8,226 bases of DNA from an uncultured Bacilli bacterium (GCA_944327405.1 CALVHK010000043.1:1-8226); one strand, 5' to 3'. Counted from the stretch's first letter, positions 1 to 7,233 are shown. Translations and numbers: made by a program. Notes: generated by a model not told the origin, from the letters alone.

Positions 1-87
1 AACTTCGATATTATTATTCTTCTTAAAAAGATTTGCAATTAACAAAATAATTGCTACTACCAACAAACCAATAATGACATATTCCAT
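1..87 (-). CDS. N-terminal fragment of a membrane-anchored protein, possibly RmuC
   Basis: Only the first 29 codons are in the window; the gene runs off the left edge. It starts with ATG at 87-85, preceded by an AGAGG Shine-Dalgarno that overlaps the TAG stop of the upstream gene (98-100), so the two genes are almost certainly co-transcribed and perhaps translationally coupled. The peptide begins MEYVIIGLLVVAII and continues as one hydrophobic segment (residues about 3-20) followed by FKKNNN, a positively charged stop-transfer. This is a single N-terminal membrane anchor with the rest in the cytoplasm. The arrangement matches the start of RmuC, a DNA recombination/rearrangement-limiting protein with an anchor, coiled coil and nuclease-like domain, but 29 residues of anchor cannot identify a family. 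Confidence is high that it is a gene start and low for the name. Confidence 0.6.
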   Translation of the reverse strand, partial: MEYVIIGLLVVAIILLIANLFKKNNNIEV

Positions 88-97
88 AATATAACCT

Positions 98-676
98 CTA
101 TTCTATTCTAAATTTTTTACTAACAATTCGACTTACGATATAAGCAGCCACAAGCAAGATAACCACTTTAACTAAATTAATGGGATGTCTTATACTTTCT
201 AACAAACTAGTACCTACAAATCCCCAGAAACCAACTAAGAATATTTTCCCAATTAAAAGGGATCCCACAAACTTCTTTGTACTCATTTTTGATAATCCTG
301 CCGCAATATTCACCAAAAAGGCTGGGGTAAAAGGAACAGCAATAATCGTAGTAAGTTGCTCAAATTTCAAATTAGTAATCACATCTATAGTATGTTCACT
401 AATAAGCCCCTGCTTTTTTATTCGTTTAAATAACCAAGTCTGTACCTTTTTCCGAAATAGCATAAATGAGATAAAACAGCCTATACAAGTAAATATCCAA
501 GAGATAATAAAGCCTAAGATATTACCAAAAGCTAAAAAATTAAGCGTAATAAACACAAACAAAGGAAGAATTGGAATCATGGACTCAATCAAAATGAAAA
601 AGCACCCAACAATTGGCCCCCACACTCCTAAACCTTGTAATGTTGTTTCAATAAATGTATCAATTGCATCAAACAT
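98..676 (-). CDS. VTT-domain (TVP38/TMEM64, DedA-like) membrane protein
   Basis: This 192-residue protein is almost wholly hydrophobic, with membrane segments near residues 20-50, 52-74, 108-128, 138-158 and 168-184. Two conserved regions mark the VTT (formerly SNARE-associated) fold. Residues 27-39 contain E31 followed by two prolines (FILIESMIPILPL), the re-entrant loop with its acidic residue. Residues 114-131 (VPFTPAF, then VNIAAGLSKM) are the second re-entrant loop. The arginine usually found just before the prolines of the second loop seems to be missing here (AVPFTP). Family members are linked to flipping of undecaprenyl-phosphate or other phospholipids and to membrane homeostasis; the substrate of this one cannot be told. 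The start is fixed because an in-frame TGA lies three codons upstream of ATG 676. The Shine-Dalgarno is poor and the predicted leader is only about 10 bases. It is the first gene of a unit that continues into the partial gene at 1-87. Confidence 0.85.
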   Translation of the reverse strand: MFDAIDTFIETTLQGLGVWGPIVGCFFILIESMIPILPLFVFITLNFLAFGNILGFIISWIFTCIGCFISFMLFRKKVQTWLFKRIKKQGLISEHTIDVITNLKFEQLTTIIAVPFTPAFLVNIAAGLSKMSTKKFVGSLLIGKIFLVGFWGFVGTSLLESIRHPINLVKVVILLVAAYIVSRIVSKKFRIE

Positions 677-692
677 AACTAATCACAACATT

Positions 693-721
693 ATTATAAT
701 ACATTTTAACAAAAATTACAC
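693..721 (-). promoter_or_regulatory. Promoter for the VTT-domain gene
   Basis: A perfect -10 box TATAAT lies on the minus strand at 698-693, 16 bases upstream of ATG 676. The -35 at 17-base spacing would be GTGTAA (721-716), a poor match, so the -10 assignment is much firmer than the -35. The -35 region overlaps the last bases of the feoB terminator stem, so the terminator and this promoter are packed into the same 45 bases. Transcription starting about seven bases after the -10 gives a leader of roughly 10 bases. Confidence 0.5.
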
Positions 722-741
722 TCTAAATCATTTTAGAGTGT
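708..741 (-). terminator. Rho-independent terminator of feoAB
   Basis: On the minus strand a perfect 10-bp stem (ACACTCTAAA / TTTAGAGTGT, 741-732 and 727-718) closes a 4-base loop. It is followed by AATTTTTGTT (717-708). It begins 9 bases after the feoB TGA stop. The stem has only four G-C pairs, but the T-tract on this strand and the position directly after feoB support termination of feoB transcripts. The plus-strand side has an A-rich rather than T-rich tail, so it is probably one-way. Confidence 0.75.
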
Positions 742-750
742 AAACAAATA

Positions 751-2736
751 TCAAAATATTCCATTAATAATCAAACACAAAATAACACCAATACCAAGAG
801 GAATAAGAACACTTAATACGGTATAAAACTTACTTTTAGTTTCTCTATAAATCGTAAGTAGTGTTGTAGAACAAGGAAAACGGTAAAGAAAAAGTGTGAT
901 GAAACACAAAGCAGTTTTCATCGTCCATCCATTACTAACAAGGATATCTCTTAAAACATTTAAATTATCCATCTCTATTAAAGTACTCGTACTTAAATAT
1001 CCCATAAGCATAATCGGTATAACAATTTCATTTGCAGGAAACCCAAGTAATAAAGCAAGAAGAATAACCCCATCCAGTCCTAAAAGAACACCAACTGGAT
1101 TTAGAAACTCTACTAAATAGGTAAGAATAGAGGCTCCCCCAATATAAACATTTGCAATAACCCAAAGAATGATGCCAGCAGGTAACGCTACACTTACCGC
1201 TCTCCCCAAAACAAATAGTGCTCGATCCCCTACACTATATATAATAGTATCAAGTATCTTTGGCATCCGGTATGGAGGTAACTCTAAAGTAAAATGAGAT
1301 GCCTCTCCCTTTAAAATCGTTTTCGAAAGAATGAAGCTAACCAAAAAAGTAAGAAGAATTCCTAAGAAAAGAAAAATCGTGAGAATTCCCGCACAAAGTA
1401 AGCTTCCATATTCTTTATTTAAACCAACAAAGAAAATTGTAATAATGGCAATTAAACTAGGAAACTTTCCATTACAAGGCATAAATACATTGGTAAGAAT
1501 GGCAATAATACGTTCTCGTTTAGAATCAATAATTCTTGCCCCTGTAACTCCAACCGCATTACACCCTATTCCCATACACATGGTAAGAGCCTGCTTCCCA
1601 CAAGCCTGGCATTTACTAAATGCTCTATCCATATTAAAGGCAATTCTAGGTAGTACCCCTAAATCTTCTAAAAAAGTAAACATAGGAAAAAAGATCAACA
1701 TTGGAGGCAGCATAACCGATACAACCCAATAAAGTGTTTTATAAGCACCATCAACAATTAAACTGACAAGAAAGTTAGGTAAACTTAAAGCTTCCAAAAA
1801 ACTAGCAATAGGCCCTTCTAAAGAAGCAAAAAAAGAAAAAAGAAAACTGGATGGATAATTAGCTCCCACAATCGTAATATAAAATGTTACAAACAAAATA
1901 GCAAGCATAATAGGAATTCCCCATATTTTACTGGTTAAGATCTTATCAATTTTCCGTTCCTTACGATCATATTCTTGCGTTTGATAAAAAATGACTCCTT
2001 TTAATATTTCTTTCCCCTTTTTAAGCATCTTAAGAGTTACTTCTAAGTTCACATCAATAGAATCTGGTACTCGCACTTCTTTGTAAGTTATACCCAAACT
2101 CTTAAATTTATTTACATAATATTGATTCTTCTCCAGTATTTTCAAAGCCATCCAATTCGGATTCAATTGCACAGGTTTAATACTACTTTGAACTTCTTGA
2201 ATATAAGGGTTTAATACACCATAATCAATATCTAAATAATTACTTTCCTTAGATTCTCTAATCTGTTTAAGTAATTCTTTTAAGCCAATATTTTCTCTAG
2301 CACTAGCCTGTATTACAGGACATTCGAGTCTACTTTCTAAAAGTTTATAATCAATAGAAATTCCCTTCTTCTTTGCTTCATCAATCAAATTAATACATAC
2401 AATCACATTCCTACATATTTCTTTGGTCTGCAAGGCAAGCCCAATCCCTTTTTCTAAACTAGTGGCATCACACACCACCACGGCTACATCAAACTCTTCA
2501 AACAAAACAAAATCAGTAGCTACTACTTCTTCTTTTGACTTACTAATTAAAGAATATGTTCCCGGTAAATCGTAAAAAACGTATTTCACTCCTTCAAATA
2601 CACATTCTCCCTTACTTACGCCAACCGTCTTACCCGGCCAGTTTCCTGTATGTTCGTGACTTTTGGTTAATGTATTATAAATGGTAGACTTACCAACATT
2701 TGGTGTTCCTACTAATGCAACTTTAATCTCCTTCAT
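751..2736 (-). CDS. feoB: FeoB ferrous-iron (metal) transporter with GTPase domain
   Basis: This 661-residue inner-membrane protein takes up Fe2+ (Mn2+ in some relatives). The N-terminal G domain is complete: G1 GTPNVGKS at 10-17, switch I threonine T37 in WPGKTVG, G3 DLPG at 56-59, G4 NLID at 116-119, and G5 SAR at 145-147. A cytosolic helical/GDI region of about residues 170-265 follows. The membrane part starts near residue 271. Its Gate regions include residues 371-402 (CQACGKQ, then MGIGCNAVGVTGAR) and 417-425 (FMPCNGKF), with cysteines 376, 379, 387, 392 and 421. This is the form with GCNAVGVTGAR, which I recall from Gram-positive FeoB proteins, in place of GCNVPGIMATR of E. coli. It is shorter than the E. 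coli protein (773 residues), as is usual in this group, and shows no sign of truncation. ATG 2736 lies inside the end of feoA (14-base overlap), implying translational coupling. The stop is TGA. Confidence 0.96.
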   Translation of the reverse strand: MKEIKVALVGTPNVGKSTIYNTLTKSHEHTGNWPGKTVGVSKGECVFEGVKYVFYDLPGTYSLISKSKEEVVATDFVLFEEFDVAVVVCDATSLEKGIGLALQTKEICRNVIVCINLIDEAKKKGISIDYKLLESRLECPVIQASARENIGLKELLKQIRESKESNYLDIDYGVLNPYIQEVQSSIKPVQLNPNWMALKILEKNQYYVNKFKSLGITYKEVRVPDSIDVNLEVTLKMLKKGKEILKGVIFYQTQEYDRKERKIDKILTSKIWGIPIMLAILFVTFYITIVGANYPSSFLFSFFASLEGPIASFLEALSLPNFLVSLIVDGAYKTLYWVVSVMLPPMLIFFPMFTFLEDLGVLPRIAFNMDRAFSKCQACGKQALTMCMGIGCNAVGVTGARIIDSKRERIIAILTNVFMPCNGKFPSLIAIITIFFVGLNKEYGSLLCAGILTIFLFLGILLTFLVSFILSKTILKGEASHFTLELPPYRMPKILDTIIYSVGDRALFVLGRAVSVALPAGIILWVIANVYIGGASILTYLVEFLNPVGVLLGLDGVILLALLLGFPANEIVIPIMLMGYLSTSTLIEMDNLNVLRDILVSNGWTMKTALCFITLFLYRFPCSTTLLTIYRETKSKFYTVLSVLIPLGIGVILCLIINGIF

Positions 2737-2956
2737 ATTCCACCACTACCCCTCTTGCATCAACATTTCTAATAGCAATCACATTCCCTCTTATTTTATA
2801 AGCTTTAGGATCACGAAAAGGACTAATAAGCACACATAAAATATTCTCACCCGGTACAAACCCCAAATCGAAAAGCCGACGCCTCATCGCCTCATCACCC
2901 TTAACTTGATGAATAATGGCTCTCTCATCTATACCTAATTTATCTAAAGTAATCAT
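2723..2956 (-). CDS. feoA: FeoA, small SH3-like partner of FeoB
   Basis: This 77-residue cytosolic protein has the FeoA SH3-like fold. Visible family features are the DEAMRRRLFDLGFVPGE stretch (residues 21-37), a basic helix then a G-V-PG turn, and a C-terminal beta strand with IRGNVIAIRN (55-64). FeoA is thought to act on FeoB at the membrane, possibly by modulating its G domain. It is the first gene of the feoAB unit. GGGAG lies about 11 bases upstream of ATG 2956. Expression is likely controlled through the palindrome at 2985-3002 by the divergently encoded regulator. The last codons overlap the feoB start. Confidence 0.93.
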   Translation of the reverse strand: MITLDKLGIDERAIIHQVKGDEAMRRRLFDLGFVPGENILCVLISPFRDPKAYKIRGNVIAIRNVDARGVVVEYEGD

Positions 2957-2984
2957 AAACGAAATATCTCCCTCATAAAATTTA

Positions 2985-3002
2985 TTAGTTTCCTTAAACT
3001 AA
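2985..3002. promoter_or_regulatory. Palindromic operator between feoAB and the DtxR/MntR-family gene
   Basis: A perfect inverted repeat with 7-base arms, TTAGTTT and AAACTAA, is separated by CCTT (18 bp in all). It sits midway in the 87-base divergent region between feoA and the metalloregulator gene. The outer TTAG/CTAA resembles DtxR/IdeR-type boxes. The minus-strand reading contains TTAAGGAAACT, which as I recall also occurs in the Bacillus subtilis mntH MntR box. It overlaps the likely promoter elements of both directions, so it could control feoAB and autoregulate the regulator. The protein-site pairing is inferred from position and sequence likeness. Confidence 0.65.
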
Positions 3003-3017
3003 CAACTACTGTAATAT
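2989..3017 (+). promoter_or_regulatory. Weak promoter candidate for the metalloregulator gene
   Basis: TAATAT at 3012-3017 is a fair -10 box, preceded directly by TG. At 17-base spacing the -35 would be TTTCCT (2989-2994), a poor match, and it lies inside the 18-bp palindrome. A repressor bound there would block the -35 region. On the opposite strand TTGTTA (about 3005-3000) is a possible -35 for feoA, but no good -10 follows it, so I do not list that promoter. Confidence 0.35.
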
Positions 3018-3026
3018 ATGAAAAAA

Positions 3027-3033
3027 AGAGGGA
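3027..3033 (+). promoter_or_regulatory. Ribosome binding site deciding the regulator start
   Basis: AGAGGGA is the only good Shine-Dalgarno here. It is 10 bases before ATG 3044 but only one base before the in-frame TTG 3035, which would be too close. ATG 3044 is therefore the preferred start. Confidence 0.6.
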
Positions 3034-3043
3034 CTTGGTTATT

Positions 3044-3463
3044 ATGAATGAAGACTATTATACCCTAACAAGTTATTTGCATAACACCACCATTACCTAT
3101 CCCATGGAAGACTATTTAGAAATGATTTACCGTACCAAAGATACCCCCATAACCATTACTTCTTTAAGCAAAAACTTAAACATCAAAAAATCATCTTGTA
3201 GCAAGATGATTAGTAAACTTAAAAATTTAGGTTTAATAAATACCAACAATGGATGCATCACTCTAACAGAAAATGGACTCAAAAAATCTACTCATTTATA
3301 TCACCGACATCAAGTACTAGAGCTTTTCTTAAAAGATTTAAACAAAGAAGAGTTCAAGCTAGAACAAGTAGAAAAACTAGAGCATTTTATTGATGATGTA
3401 ACTTTAAAAAACATAGAGAGTCTTATCCAATCAAATAATCAATCAAAACAGGAGCAAGAATAA
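3044..3463 (+). CDS. DtxR/MntR-family metal-dependent transcriptional regulator
   Basis: This 139-residue cytosolic regulator has a winged helix (about residues 20-80) and a helical dimerisation/metal-binding domain (about 84-130). It lacks the C-terminal SH3-like domain of DtxR itself. Aligned by eye with Bacillus MntR, all six metal ligands are kept: D23 and E26 in MEDYLEMIY, H89 in YHRHQVLELFL, and E110, E113 and H114 in VEKLEHFI. A glutamate stands where iron-type DtxR has cysteine, so the ligand set is MntR-like. About 15 extra residues precede the usual MntR start. It is divergent from feoAB and shares with it the palindrome at 2985-3002, so it most likely represses feoAB and itself when metal is bound. 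Its last 13 codons and stop overlap tadC tail to tail; the polar tail (SNNQSKQEQE) is encoded there and is probably dispensable. The ATG was chosen from the ribosome binding site; TTG 3035 is the alternative. Confidence 0.88.
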   Translation: MNEDYYTLTSYLHNTTITYPMEDYLEMIYRTKDTPITITSLSKNLNIKKSSCSKMISKLKNLGLINTNNGCITLTENGLKKSTHLYHRHQVLELFLKDLNKEEFKLEQVEKLEHFIDDVTLKNIESLIQSNNQSKQEQE

Positions 3464-4121
3464 TAAGAAGCATAATAGGAACAAAGAAAATAACACTAAG
3501 TACACTTACCTTTGTTGGTAACTTATTAATCTCTGCTTTAATATCAAGCATTTGTTTTTGTCTTAAATACTCGATTTGATTGGTCATAGAATCAACAATA
3601 CTATTTCCAAACACATTTGACTCAATCATATTTAAAATAGCATTATTAATGGTCTCACTAGGAATTCTTGCTTTCATATCAGTTAATGCTTCATTAAGAC
3701 TCTTACCAAGACGAACTTCAGCAAGTGTTTTTTTGAACTCTGAAGAGATTTTTGAATCAATATTACTAGCGGTCATATTTATCGCATGACCCAAATTTCG
3801 ACCAGATTCTAAGGTAAGAAGTAATACTTCAAAGAAGAATAATGCTTCTTTTTCTAACTTTTTAGCCCTTCTTTTTATTGGATAATCAAGCAAAATTTTC
3901 TCACTCAAGTAATAGAAAAGAATCGCTGCCACGGGAGCTAGAATATAACCAATATTAGAAGTAAGTAACAAAACAACAAAAATAATAAGAGAAATAAACA
4001 CCCTGATATTAAGAAGAACAATGGGATTCATATGATTTTGTACTCCTAGTAATTTCACTTTAGAATCTATCCGTTCAAGTGTCCTTTTTGGATAAATACG
4101 CCCGAATAATCCATTTTTCAT
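3423..4121 (-). CDS. tadC: TadC-like type II secretion F-domain protein of the Tad pilus
   Basis: This 232-residue inner-membrane platform protein is the second of the pair typical of Tad pili. Membrane segments lie near 34-53 and 55-73, then a cytoplasmic T2SSF helical domain (about 90-200), then a final membrane segment at 205-229. The domain carries the usual LESGRNLGHAI-type helix turn (104-114) and the LPTKVSVLSVIFFVPI junction (201-216) common in TadC. It probably forms the base complex with TadB above the TadA ATPase. ATG 4121 overlaps the tadB TGA by four bases (ATGA), with GAGGTG five bases upstream, so it is translationally coupled. It is the last gene of the operon. Its final 41 bases overlap the end of the convergent regulator gene, and no terminator hairpin is seen after its TAA stop. 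Confidence 0.87.
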   Translation of the reverse strand: MKNGLFGRIYPKRTLERIDSKVKLLGVQNHMNPIVLLNIRVFISLIIFVVLLLTSNIGYILAPVAAILFYYLSEKILLDYPIKRRAKKLEKEALFFFEVLLLTLESGRNLGHAINMTASNIDSKISSEFKKTLAEVRLGKSLNEALTDMKARIPSETINNAILNMIESNVFGNSIVDSMTNQIEYLRQKQMLDIKAEINKLPTKVSVLSVIFFVPIMLLIILAPVLIDYLIG

Positions 4122-5113
4122 ACTCTCACCTCAAGTACTTTTCGAATAACGATAATGTATAATACATACAAACTAAGAATAATAATAAGTACGAATATTC
4201 CTAAAGGAGAGTTTACGAAAGGAGCAAAATAAGAGGGACTTAAAACTAATATTATAAGAGCAAAAACAAATGGCAAACAAACTAAGAAACGAAAAACAAA
4301 ACGACTTGAACTTGTTAAACTATAAAGTTCATTTCTTAAATTCTTTTTTTCTAAAACGGATTGTTCGAGTCTAGAAAACACTTTAATAATATCCCCACCT
4401 GTTTTATTTAACAAAGTTAGTGAAGATGTAATATATTTGGCATCTTCTAACTTTACTCTTTCATAAAAACGATTAAATACGACATCTAAACTAAGCCCAT
4501 AAGTAATATCCAAGTAAATTTTTTCAAATTCATCTTGAATAGGACCATCTAATTCCGTTTTTACAATTTGAATTGCTTGCATAATATTTTTACCACTACC
4601 AAAAGCATTATTCATAATGATAATCGCTTTTAATAAATCTTCTTCAATTCTTTTTCTTTTCTGATTAAAAGTAATATGTAAATAAATATCCGGTAAAAAG
4701 AATCCTAGTATCAAGATAACTAGCATAATCATACCATCAAACTCTTGATAATGAATAATCAAAGTAACAATTCCCAAAAGAAGAACAATGAAACTTAATA
4801 AAAACTTAATGGTAATGTAATCAATTCCCTCTTTGTTATTTCTTTCACTCGAAGGAATATATCGTTCATATTTTTCTGCATATCTTCTTAATACGACGGA
4901 GTGTTTAAATAGCATCGATAATTTACGAACAACTCGCCAAACATAATACCCCATCTTATCAAAGAAAGATACTTCATGATCTTTAACGGATGTGATCGCA
5001 AAATTAGCAAGTCTACGCTCCAAACTAAGTGTCTTTGAAAGACGAAGCAAATAGATTGCTACAACAATCGGAATAAGTATTAAAAGAATCTGTAATAATC
5101 GAACCCCGTCCAT
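4118..5113 (-). CDS. tadB: TadB-like type II secretion F-domain protein of the Tad pilus
   Basis: This 331-residue integral membrane protein has an N-terminal segment (4-23), a charged cytoplasmic stretch (about 28-100), a hairpin of two segments (102-121, 126-146), a T2SSF domain (about 156-270), and two closing segments (272-292, 303-324). Typical F-domain positions include FGSGKNIMQAI (171-181), DITYGLSLDVVF (202-213), and LTLLNKTGGDIIKVF (232-246), where the NKTGGD turn is characteristic. It should form the inner-membrane platform that couples TadA to pilin extraction and assembly. It lies 18 bases after tadA, with AGTAGGTG five bases before ATG 5113, and overlaps tadC by four bases. Calling it TadB rather than TadC rests on its length, N-terminal extension and gene order. 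Confidence 0.88.
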   Translation of the reverse strand: MDGVRLLQILLILIPIVVAIYLLRLSKTLSLERRLANFAITSVKDHEVSFFDKMGYYVWRVVRKLSMLFKHSVVLRRYAEKYERYIPSSERNNKEGIDYITIKFLLSFIVLLLGIVTLIIHYQEFDGMIMLVILILGFFLPDIYLHITFNQKRKRIEEDLLKAIIIMNNAFGSGKNIMQAIQIVKTELDGPIQDEFEKIYLDITYGLSLDVVFNRFYERVKLEDAKYITSSLTLLNKTGGDIIKVFSRLEQSVLEKKNLRNELYSLTSSSRFVFRFLVCLPFVFALIILVLSPSYFAPFVNSPLGIFVLIIILSLYVLYIIVIRKVLEVRV

Positions 5114-5131
5114 AAAAACACCTACTTTCTA

Positions 5132-6457
5132 CTATTCTATATTAAATATATCATCTAAATCATGAATACCTCTAGCTCGAATCTTCTTAATTACTTTCGG
5201 TATTCCTTCATATAATATGTATTCACCATCCACTTCCCCTTTGGAAGTAAGTCCTTTTTGTTTAAAAGCAAATATTTCTTTTAATTTAATTTCTCCCCCT
5301 GAGAAGTTTTCTAACTCAACAATACTAGTAACTTTTCTTCTACCATCACTCATACGTTCAATATTCACAATAAGATCAATCGCACTAATAATGTACTCTC
5401 TTACTGCTTTAATTGGAATATCAATTCCACCCATTAAAACCATAGTCTCTAGTCTATTTAAGGCATCAGCGGGACTATTCGCATGAAGTGTAGTTAAAGA
5501 CCCATCATGACCAGTATTCATCGCTTGAAGCATGTCAAACGCTTCACTTCCTCTTACCTCACCAACAATAATTCGATCCGGTCTCATTCTAAGGGAATTA
5601 ATAACAAGATCCCGAATCGTAATTTCTCCTGATTCTTCATAATTCATGGTTCTTGTCTCTAAGGAAATTACATGAGATTGATTAAGTCTTAATTCGGCTG
5701 CATCTTCAATCGTAATAATCCGTTCATTATCCTGGATAAACCCACTTAAAATATTAAGAAGTGTAGTCTTACCAGAGCCAGTTCCTCCACAAACAATAAT
5801 GTTGAGCTTACCCCGAACAGCAGCATCCAAAAATCTTGCCATGTATGGGGTAAGGGATCCAATTCGAATTAACTCATCAATGGTCGTCATATTCTCTTTA
5901 AATTTACGAATCGTTACCACTGGACCTTTCGTGGAAAGTGGTGGAATAACTGCATTAATTCTCGATCCATCAGGAAGCCTAGAATCTACCATCGGGCTTG
6001 ATGCATCAATCGTTCTTCCCATCGGTTCAATAAGTCTTTGTACAGTTCTTATGATATGTTCATCATTAATGAAAGATACACTTTCATCTTTAACGAGCTG
6101 TCCATCAATTTCAATATAAATCTCATCCGGACTATTAATCATGATCTCGGTAATATTATCGTCTTCGAGTAACTCAGAAATCGGTCCATATCCATTAATC
6201 TCATTATCAATTAGATTAAATAAGTGACTTCTTTCTAAATTAGTTAAATCATACCCTTCAATCGTTTTATCAATTTCATCATTGATCCATTCCGTTAAAC
6301 TAACATTACTAGGCATTTCATTATCAATTAAGTTTTCAATGATTTCTGTCCTTAGTTTATCAAGAAGCTTCTTATCAGGGAAGATATCATAATCATTTAA
6401 TACATCTTGCTTCTTTTGCTTAATTTTAACATCAAAAGCATCTCTAAGCGTCTTCAT
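5132..6457 (-). CDS. tadA: TadA/CpaF secretion ATPase of the Tad pilus
   Basis: This 441-residue cytoplasmic hexameric ATPase of the type II/IV secretion superfamily powers Flp pilus assembly, and retraction too in the Caulobacter relative CpaF. Numbered from ATG 6457, it has an N-terminal helical region (about 1-90) and an N-terminal sensor domain with NGYGPISELLEDD (88-100) and MVDSRLPDGSRINAVIPP (156-173). It then shows Walker A GGTGSGKTT (224-232), Asp box ITIEDAAEL (248-256), Walker B RIIVGEVRG (295-303) and His box GHDGSLTTLHANS (316-328). All catalytic motifs are intact. Length is as usual for CpaF. GTG 6466 is an upstream alternative, but it lies within the ribosome binding site. ATG 6457 overlaps tadZ by 14 bases. 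TadB follows 18 bases downstream. Confidence 0.95.
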   Translation of the reverse strand: MKTLRDAFDVKIKQKKQDVLNDYDIFPDKKLLDKLRTEIIENLIDNEMPSNVSLTEWINDEIDKTIEGYDLTNLERSHLFNLIDNEINGYGPISELLEDDNITEIMINSPDEIYIEIDGQLVKDESVSFINDEHIIRTVQRLIEPMGRTIDASSPMVDSRLPDGSRINAVIPPLSTKGPVVTIRKFKENMTTIDELIRIGSLTPYMARFLDAAVRGKLNIIVCGGTGSGKTTLLNILSGFIQDNERIITIEDAAELRLNQSHVISLETRTMNYEESGEITIRDLVINSLRMRPDRIIVGEVRGSEAFDMLQAMNTGHDGSLTTLHANSPADALNRLETMVLMGGIDIPIKAVREYIISAIDLIVNIERMSDGRRKVTSIVELENFSGGEIKLKEIFAFKQKGLTSKGEVDGEYILYEGIPKVIKKIRARGIHDLDDIFNIE

Positions 6458-7217
6458 GTTTTTCACCTTCTTTAAACAAATCCGTACAAATACCCATCAA
6501 TGTTGTATAATCTTTAGCAAAAAAACTAGAAGCTTTCTTATCTAAAGTAATAATCTTTCCATTCATAACAAAAGTATCAATATTTTTAATATAAAAATCT
6601 TTGGATAACACATAATCAATATTCGCTTTAATAATATTTTTTATATCATAAATTCCAAAATAATTCTTAAATGGATAAACACTTTCATTCAATATAACTT
6701 TATAATTACTCGCATTAATATCTTTAAATACAGAAATTAAACTACGCATATTCTTTAAATCAAGGGGATCATTCGTAACCAAGAACAAGATATGATCGAC
6801 GACATCAAGGGTTAAAATGTTAAAATCCGTCAAATCATGAGTTGTATCAATTAAAACAACATCATAATTAAATATAGCCTTATCTAAAATGATTTCCACA
6901 TACTTAGCATCAATCTTCCCAGCCTGTCTCGGATCTTTTGGACTTGCTAAAACATCGATATAATCATCATACTTAGTAATATAATTCTTAAAGTCTTTAT
7001 ATTGATTATTATTATAGTCATAAGCAAAGTGATAAATACTTTTACCATTAGGAACATTTAAGGCTGCACTAATACCCCCACCAGATAAATCAAAATCAAT
7101 AATGAGTACTCGTTTTTGAAGAACCTCAAAAATACCCGCCAAATTAAGAGTGGTAATGGTTTTACCAACTCCGCCTTTAGCCGAGAATACACAAATACTA
7201 GTTCCCTTATTATTCAT
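6444..7217 (-). CDS. tadZ: TadZ/CpaE-like ParA-family ATPase, pilus localisation
   Basis: This 257-residue MinD/ParA-type P-loop ATPase sits in the tad operon where TadZ/CpaE is expected; that family places the pilus machine at a cell site, often a pole. Numbered from ATG 7217, the deviant Walker A is AKGGVGKT (13-20) with signature lysine K14. Switch I/Walker A' is IDFDLSGGG (40-48), and Walker B is VVLIDTTHDL (120-129). The motifs look fully active. The P-loop begins at residue 13, so the N-terminal receiver-like domain found in many CpaE/TadZ proteins is absent. TTG 7241 and ATG 7226 are in-frame upstream alternatives. I chose ATG 7217 because AAAGGG (7232-7227) lies nine bases before it. 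The C-terminal half (about 180-257) is divergent and Asn/Lys/Tyr-rich. It lies 16 bases after the tadG-like gene and overlaps tadA by 14 bases. Confidence 0.87.
   Translation of the reverse strand: MNNKGTSICVFSAKGGVGKTITTLNLAGIFEVLQKRVLIIDFDLSGGGISAALNVPNGKSIYHFAYDYNNNQYKDFKNYITKYDDYIDVLASPKDPRQAGKIDAKYVEIILDKAIFNYDVVLIDTTHDLTDFNILTLDVVDHILFLVTNDPLDLKNMRSLISVFKDINASNYKVILNESVYPFKNYFGIYDIKNIIKANIDYVLSKDFYIKNIDTFVMNGKIITLDKKASSFFAKDYTTLMGICTDLFKEGEKHEDA
6464..6471 (-). promoter_or_regulatory. Ribosome binding site of tadA
   Basis: AGAAGGTG on the minus strand lies six bases before ATG 6457 and includes the GTG that would be the alternative start. It lies inside the tadZ coding sequence, consistent with coupled translation. 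Confidence 0.6.
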
Positions 7218-7233
7218 AATCCTCATCCCTTTT

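Noticed and set aside
180..743. 187-codon plus-strand open frame across the VTT-domain gene
   Set aside because: It is the antisense of a clear membrane-protein gene, has no recognisable domain or ribosome binding site, and runs through the feoB terminator.
2954..2975. Seven-codon open frame (ATG at 2975) ending on the feoA start, as a possible leader peptide
   Set aside because: It has no ribosome binding site of its own and overlaps that of feoA; too short to support.
5799..6119. 106-codon plus-strand open frame inside tadA
   Set aside because: Antisense shadow of the conserved TadA ATPase domain; no independent support.
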